Shown piece by piece: positions 58,543 to 64,000 of a stretch of DNA of 64,000 nt (positions within the stretch are counted from its first letter, which is position 1; the number at the start of each line of letters is the position of its first letter). A program made the translations under genes and the position numbers. Source of the stretch: Powellomyces hirtus (taxonomy: Eukaryota; Chytridiomycota; Chytridiomycetes; Spizellomycetales; Powellomycetaceae); the NCBI GenBank assembly GCA_025526995.1, contig JAHLKG010000001.1, positions 1,240,001-1,304,000 of the forward strand, written 5' to 3'. Under the pieces are notes generated by a model, which had not been told where the DNA came from, ran no database searches, and saw only the letters and a program-made list of their open reading frames with translations.

Positions 58543-59457
58543 ATGGGACCTCAGCTATTCAACAATGCTCATAATGCAACTTGTATTCTCCGGATAATCG
58601 ATAGCGGAAGACCGTTCGATGAGGGCTTTGCCAGCGTGGGCCCGCTGGACCAATTCTATTGGGTGCATGAGGTTATTCTCGTCGCAAAGTCACTGCTCTT
58701 CAAACAGGCGTTCTCAACGCGCTCTGCGGCAGACGAAGGACAACACAACAAAGTCGACACCATAGGCACGCAGGCCCAAATGAACATGCAGCAGCAGCCC
58801 TATTCGGAGTATCCACACACGCACTATGATAACTTCCCAATCACAACTGCAAAGAACGGGATAATGTATCAATGGCAGGGAATTCGCACCGGGGCTGATC
58901 CCGCCATACCCATTATCACGCCATATCCACGAAACGGCCGCGTGGGGCATCCGAGACGCTCTACGCCCGGCACCTCGGACAAGTGGACGGCGTGGTCCAC
59001 GACTACTACAGTGACGAGTAGGCCTTCCTCGTCTTCCTCATCCTCATCCTCCACAGCAACTACTGCTACATCGCGGCAGCGGACGACCTTGCCGCTACTC
59101 ACAGTCTGCTTGCCATACATCCCAATGTTTCCGGAGACCTTGTACTGGCTCTACACCAACAATGACGCGCGCTTTAATCGAGCGCTTAACCTGCACGGTC
59201 GCGAGCACATGGCCGAGGCTCTGGGCATTCTGGAGCACTTAGGGGTGGGTGTTGGGACGAGATCCAAACGGCCACGAAATGATGGGAACACAGCTGCTGC
59301 ACCGCAGGCTGCCGAGCCGTCCACTATGCGGCGCAAAAGCTCAGTCGCCTCACGATCCGATGCAACGTCTGCGATTCTTGCCGCTAGTGGAAACGTTGGT
59401 CTGTCCAATTCCATCACAGGACCGCCGGCTAAGCAAAGGGCGGTCATTCATGCATGA
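58543..59457 (+). CDS. BTB/POZ-like protein with long internal insert
   Basis: Single-exon 304-aa protein. The N-terminal part (ATCILRIIDSGRPFDEG then FYWVHEVILVAKSLLFKQAF) resembles the first half of a BTB fold, where a VH.AIL.A.S..F..F pattern is usual. About 110 residues of low-complexity insert follow, rich in Gln, Pro, Tyr and then Ser/Thr (nine Ser in a row). The second half, YIPMFPETLYWLYTNND then FNRALNLHGREHMAEALGI, fits the remaining BTB helices. A basic Ser/Ala-rich tail ends AKQRAVIHA. BTB proteins dimerise and often bind cullin-3; neither is shown here. The interrupted domain makes this a moderate-confidence call. Confidence 0.55.
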   Translation: MGPQLFNNAHNATCILRIIDSGRPFDEGFASVGPLDQFYWVHEVILVAKSLLFKQAFSTRSAADEGQHNKVDTIGTQAQMNMQQQPYSEYPHTHYDNFPITTAKNGIMYQWQGIRTGADPAIPIITPYPRNGRVGHPRRSTPGTSDKWTAWSTTTTVTSRPSSSSSSSSSTATTATSRQRTTLPLLTVCLPYIPMFPETLYWLYTNNDARFNRALNLHGREHMAEALGILEHLGVGVGTRSKRPRNDGNTAAAPQAAEPSTMRRKSSVASRSDATSAILAASGNVGLSNSITGPPAKQRAVIHA

Positions 59458-59781
59458 TTCACCTGTGTATGGATTCAAAAGAAACGCGAATGGGCTTCGT
59501 TTTGAGAATTCAACGCTTTTACTCACTGCGTAGCATTGATTTTTTGCTCATTTTACATTTGAAAGAAGAAAAGAAGAAAAGTAATGCTGCCCTTTTGATT
59601 TGCAAGTCATTCAATAATCACATCCGATTGAGTTGACTGCCCTCTTCGTCGTTTGCCTGACATCCTTAGTCGGGGAATGTTGGTCTGGGCCAAGCCACGC
59701 CGTCGTCCTTCAGCAATCAGAACCAACCTACCCACAAACCGCATCACACGGCTGCTTGAGGAAAGAACAAGACTATAAAAT
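59458..59781. other. Tandem intergenic region
   Basis: Between the BTB-like gene and UBA3. No gene seen. Confidence 0.45.
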
Positions 59782-61541
59782 ATGGCATTACCGACCGTTT
59801 CGCAGAGTTTACCGGACGCAGATAGGTAATTTTGGCGTGATTTGGGGAGCCCATGTGGCCTGGGACTCAACACCACTATACTTTCACAGGCGCTGGCGGG
59901 ACATTTACAGATACTTAGACCGTCCAGGGCCTTTCATGGCTGAGGGATTCGAAGCTGGGGCTGCGGTAAGATTGTTGCGTGAAATTGCGTAACTCGTTAT
60001 TAAAATGTTTTGTGCTCTCGTATAGGTCAAAGAATTTCTTCATTCTATTAAAATCCTGGTTGTCGGCGCAGGTGGACTGGGCTGCGAGCTGTTGAAAGAC
60101 CTAGCACTTACTGGATTTACGGATATTCATGTCATTGATATGGACACAATTGATGTTTCGAATCTGAATCGCCAGTTCTTGTTTCGGTATGGCAAGCAAT
60201 GCGACAACGCGGGTTCCACGGATGAATTGGCTCATGTGTCTTGTAACGAAGCGCGTCCGATGTTGGGAAAGCGAAAGCGGAAGTTGCTGCATCTTTCATC
60301 ATGAGGCGGATCCCCGGCGTCAAGATAACTCCATATTTTGGCAAGATCCAAGACAAGGATGAAGAATACTACAATCAGTTCACGATAATCATTTGTGGAT
60401 TGGATTCCGTGGAAGCCCGCCGGTGGATGAACGCAACCATAATCAACATGTATGACGAGGACGACCCGGAAACCCTCAAGCCGATCATCGACGGGGGGAC
60501 AGAAGGTATATCCGGTTGAAGCTATGAAGTGTAGCCCTTCGCATTGACCGCATTGCATGCTTTCGGTTAGGTTTCAAGGGACAGTCACGTATCATTCTTC
60601 CACATATGACTGCGTGTTATGAATGCTCGCTAGACATGCAAACCAAGCCTACAACATATCCAATGTGTACCATCGCCAATACGCCTCGGCTACCCGAGCA
60701 TTGCATCGAATGGGCGTCTGTACTTGAATGGCCGCGAGAGTTTCCAGGTTAGGTTCCTTCGAACCCTTTGCTGCAATACTATATTGCATACTCACCCCTT
60801 GAGTTGGACTTTGAAAGACAAGAAATTGGATGGTGACGATCCTGAACACATCAAATGGTTGCTTGACAGAGCATCTACGCGCGCTCGCCATTACGACATC
60901 ACCGGAGTTACATACTCACTAACTCAAGGGGTTGTCAAAAACATCATCCCTGCGATCGCCTCCACCAACGCGATTGTTGCAGGTACTTCAAAAGTAAAGG
61001 TTATCTTGCTCACTTGCATTGGCTGAGTTGGCTGCTCGTTGCTTCTTCTGCAGCATCCTGCGCGACTGAAGCGTTCAAAATTGCGACCAACTGTGCAACT
61101 CCCATGAACAACTACATGATGTATGTCGGGGATCAAGGAGTCTACACGTATACTTTTGAACTGCAGAAAAAGGAAGACTGCCCCGTTTGTGGAGCTGTAG
61201 CCATCAAAATCCAAGTTTCACCATCTGCTACGCTGCAAGATCTTATCGATTTACTGCTAGATCGGAAAGACATGTATGGAAATCCGCTTACCCTTGCGTC
61301 GCAGACTTAACCCGGTGCTGGAACTGATTCGTTCCCCTTCTAACAATGCAGACAACTGAAGAAACCATCCTTGCGGACAAGTGCCACGTCTTTATATATG
61401 CAAGCCCCACGAGCCCTACAGGCAGCCACGCGTCCGAATCTTTCCAAATGTCTGTCGGAGCTGATCAGGGATGGAGAGGAGGTCACGGTCACAGACGAGA
61501 GTTTGCCCATTAGTATTCAAATAACTGTCCGATTCGAATGA
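59782..61541 (+). CDS. UBA3: NEDD8-activating enzyme E1 catalytic subunit
   Basis: Adenylates NEDD8/Rub1 and carries it as a thioester before transfer to Ubc12, driving cullin neddylation; works as a dimer with Ula1/APPBP1. The start is at 59782 ([16 protein letters not shown] across an intron). Exons give [17 protein letters not shown], the nucleotide site [19 protein letters not shown] and [19 protein letters not shown]. Then comes [13 protein letters not shown] after an intron ending CGAAG. Catalytic Cys lies in [19 protein letters not shown]. Zinc ligands are in ACYECS and CPVCG. The C-terminal ubiquitin-like E2-binding domain follows ([29 protein letters not shown]) and ends ITVRFE. Seven or so introns. 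Complete. Confidence 0.94.
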
Positions 61542-61847
61542 TCCTATATACCCTACATCTTTCGCCTTTCCTCCCATATCCCCATGTGCTCTCACATTTG
61601 AATAGCATCACTAATCCCCTTAGGGCTATTCCCTGTCAGCCTCACTACACAAACCCGTTTCAAAATCATATTACTACTTGGAACAAAAGGTAAGAAGATG
61701 GTCAATGGATATTGTAATGCAGCAGTATGCAATGCTACGAGCGACATCTGAGCAGCGATGGCCAATGGATTGATACAGAATTCCGCTACGCAACTATCGA
61801 AGTCTGAGCAGCGATAGCGATTCAGACAGCAACCTCCCCAAAGCGCT
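61542..61847. other. Convergent intergenic region
   Basis: 3' flanks of UBA3 and an orphan gene, with a diverged direct repeat containing GAGCAGCGATGGCCAATGGAT near 61748-61770 and related sequence at 61695-61712 and 61805-61818. No gene seen. Confidence 0.4.
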
Positions 61848-62978
61848 TCAGCAGTGCGACACTTCCTCCACGAAGTTCACAATGGCTTGAGCATCACGCT
61901 CGAGGTCTCCAATGGCGGTTGACAATGCCAAGACATTTTGGCTCATGTTTGTTTTGCGGAACGACAGCTCGTAGCCGTCAGACAGTCCGCTTTCTGCCGC
62001 CCTTGTTGGCTGATCCTGCTTACAATGAACTTGCTAGAACCTCTCCTGAAAACCCTTTTCTGCCTGTACCGATGCAGTCGGAGATTCTCTATGATGTCGA
62101 AGCACCACGCGGCCTTCCTCAAGTCCTTGGAATCGAAGCTGGCAAACGCGGTAGGGTCGTGGGTCATCCGCTCGCTGCAATTCGATGCGTAGACGGAAAT
62201 CCATCTGTTCGGATGAGGGGTCCATCCCGGTAAGATGAAGGACATGCTGACGCGAAGTCCATGCATTTTGCGCGAAGCCAGATTCGTCATCTGTGCCCTC
62301 GATTTTCACCACAGTCCTCCTATCCTGGAAATGCAATCCAACTCTCGAGAACTTGCTTCCTTCGTCTTCTACAAAGCCCAGCTTCGGCATCCGGACAAGT
62401 AGCGCGTCCATTTGTTCGGAAGTAAGCTTGTCATCAAATTTCTGGAGATGAACTGCTGATTCGGGGAGTGCTTTTGCGCAAAGGTTGGTGTCCGTGGAAA
62501 AGCGTGTGAAAAGTTGCCGTCCGAAGGAAATATCGACTTCAAGTTTGACCGCCTGGTCCCGAATGGCTTCGAATTGTACAGACTTGGCCCAGATACTTAA
62601 GGCATCTGCGGCGTATTGTGCGATGAGCGTCTGGTGGTAATAAAACACGAAACGTTATCGACGTAGTCAAAGCTCGGCAGAATTTGGCAGAAAGATCATC
62701 GACTTGTGCATCTCCCCCGCTCGCGTCCGCATGTCCAGCCGCAGTTCGAGTCTCATTGGTAGAGTCCTCTGGATGTACTCAAAGACTTTTCCATTTGCCG
62801 TCCGCAGGTTCGAAGGTAACATAATGTTGCTTGAGATTGGCCGGGAGACAGAAGACAACCGGCATCCATCGGATACTTTGCGTTCACGTTCAAACAACAT
62901 AGCAGTGCGTCGGCCAGGGTATGTGGGGCGCGCTTGTTCTTGTGCCTGACGTCTCCTCTGCGGAGGAACATAAGCCAT
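61848..62978 (-). CDS. Orphan protein, three exons
   Basis: No family recognised. It starts at 62976-62978 (MAYVPPQRRRQAQEQARP), a Pro/Arg/Gln-rich opening. Exon 1 continues with LPSNLRTANGKVFEYIQRTL then MRLELRLDMRTRAGEMHKS. Exon 2 (about 62645-62050) has ADALSIWAKSVQFEAIRDQA, VKLEVDISFGRQLFTRF and MDFRLRIELQRADD. A third exon clearly codes SDGYELSFRKTNMSQNVLAL then DLERDAQAIVNFVEEVSHC and stops at 61848-61850. The splice joining exons 2 and 3 is not settled: the phase fits a donor GTTCTA near 62038, which is not a good consensus. An alternating beta/helix pattern suggests a folded soluble protein. Confidence 0.55.
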
Positions 62979-63635
62979 CTTTTCGAGACTGGTACACGGT
63001 GCTTGATAACGGAGAACGTTGAGGTAAAGTATTTTCGGAGGACGCGTGCAGGTGCAAATCGGTCTTCACAATTTTTATGGTCCGTTGCAAGACGAGGATA
63101 GTCATGCGATGCCGCTGCGCCACCCGCGCCATCTAAGCCTCTGGAATTACAGCGCTATCCGCATTTCCTTGGGACTTGATGGCTTCAGCGTGCTGTAGGA
63201 TGACACTTAAACACTTTGACACCCACGAGATGAATGTGCAATGGGATTCCTTTGGCCACAATATCTTCGTTTCCGACAAATTGATGGAATGGGGAAGAGT
63301 CGCAATACGCCCACACCGAACAGTGACGCAAAACACTGCTGCAGACGCTTTCGGGACAAAAGGGCCTCACAAGGTTTCCAGCTATGTTGTATTACGAAAC
63401 ACAGAACTAGATCAGTTTAATGATAGAACTACTGAACAAGCCTGGCATGGCCCGTTAAGGTACGGTCCGAGGGAATCTAAGATAGCTGAGCACGTTCTCA
63501 TAGATTGTCCAAGCTGGATCAGCCGCAAGTTTGAGAACCAATTTGGCCAATGTCTAAAGGGGTATATTTGTAATATGTAGAAGGCTAATTATCGAGCTGA
63601 AAAACTCGAAATTGCTGCAAATAATGAGGTTCCTT
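62979..63635. other. Intergenic region
   Basis: No gene supported. A plus-strand frame at 63176-63580 lacks family motifs and plausible partners. Confidence 0.4.
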
Positions 63636-64000
63636 TCACAGGAGCGTCCGCGCCGGGCCGAGTTGCCAGAGCATGAATGCCTTGTATGAAGAAGCAAGCC
63701 AGGGGTGATTTCTGATCAACGGCACGTTCGCATAGGGTCCATAAGCCACGATGCTTATTCCCAATGCTCGACAGATCAGGGGGAGCGCCATTGTGATGAG
63801 GAGTACGAGGCTAATGCTGGCCACCATGCGCGGGGCCGGAGTTTTGTGGCGTCGTAATTGCAGTTGTGGTACGCGTTGGAAGAAGCCCACAATGGTCGAG
63901 ACGGAGAAAAAGCCTAGAGCTATGGGTTCGGTTACGGGCCACCATTGTGGTGGAGGTTGAGGTTCTCCTACACCCCAAGGTCTCAGATTTGAGCTCAGGA
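63636..64000 (-). CDS. Partial multipass membrane protein, cut by window edge
   Basis: C-terminal part of a gene that enters from the right edge; the minus frame is open to the window end. About 120 residues: Pro/Trp-rich PWGVGEPQPPPQWWPV, then a hydrophobic segment TEPIALGFFSVSTIVGFF, a basic loop QLRRHKTPAPR, the helix MVASISLVLLITMALPLIC, and a final hydrophobic stretch near YKAFMLWQLG. Stop at 63636-63638. No family recognised; the N-terminal part is outside the window. Confidence 0.55.
   Translation of the reverse strand, partial: LSSNLRPWGVGEPQPPPQWWPVTEPIALGFFSVSTIVGFFQRVPQLQLRRHKTPAPRMVASISLVLLITMALPLICRALGISIVAYGPYANVPLIRNHPWLASSYKAFMLWQLGPARTLL

Noticed and set aside
63176..63580. 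134-codon plus-strand frame
   Set aside because: No recognisable motifs, no splice partners and ordinary composition; not enough to call a gene.

Overview
This is an ordinary, gene-dense eukaryotic nuclear segment. Most genes are split by short GT...AG introns of about 50-110 nt, the code is standard, and intergenic gaps are mostly a few hundred bases. The gene set is fungal (SEC15, TMA22, NTA1, UTP5, GPN3, a secreted histidine-brace oxidase-like protein), but it also carries families better known from animals: AVEN, a TTD14-like P-loop/CYTH protein, a SCAMP, a TTC3-like protein and an augmin-like coiled-coil protein. That mix suggests an early-diverging, probably zoosporic (chytrid-type) fungus. 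This is inference; no marker in the window fixes the species.

Layout. 0-9 kb: SF3B6 (-), an orphan protein with a mitochondrial-type leader (+), a large TTC3-like protein with internal repeats (-), and a small proline-rich type II membrane protein (+). 8-21 kb: SEC15 (-), prefoldin subunit 5 (+), an unassigned coding-like patch, glutathione peroxidase (+), a nuclear cyclophilin with a charged tail (-) and a two-domain AFG2-type AAA ATPase (+). 21-30 kb: TMA22 (-), a secreted LPMO-like protein with a KPEE-repeat tail (-), ECT1 (+), NTA1 (-) with a decayed partial copy beside it, and SCAMP (-). 30-43 kb: an orphan membrane protein (+), a Cys-rich coiled-coil orphan (-), UTP5 (+), AVEN (+), TTD14-like (-) and a membrane-anchored prolidase (+). 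43-50 kb: an HGSNAT/DUF1624-like multipass protein (-), a small secreted Cys protein (-), a multipass/FN3/coiled-coil protein (-) and mitochondrial thioredoxin (+). 50-64 kb: GPN3 (-), eIF2-beta (+), SAC1 phosphatase (+), an augmin-like subunit (-), a BTB-like protein (+), UBA3 (+), an orphan (-) and a partial membrane protein running off the right edge (-).

Functional themes are housekeeping: translation and ribosome biogenesis (eIF2-beta, TMA22, UTP5, AFG2-type ATPase), membrane traffic and lipids (SEC15, SCAMP, SAC1, ECT1), protein turnover (NTA1, UBA3, prolidase), splicing (SF3B6, cyclophilin) and redox (GPX, thioredoxin). No operon, CRISPR array, integrated virus, complete transposon, rRNA or tRNA gene was recognised. 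The most notable points are a start codon split by an intron (GPN3), a truncated copy of part of NTA1, head-to-head start codons about 30-40 bp apart (TTD14-like/prolidase), the repeat architectures of the TTC3-like and LPMO-like proteins, and several orphan proteins. Exon boundaries were read by eye; where a 5' end could not be resolved the entry says so.
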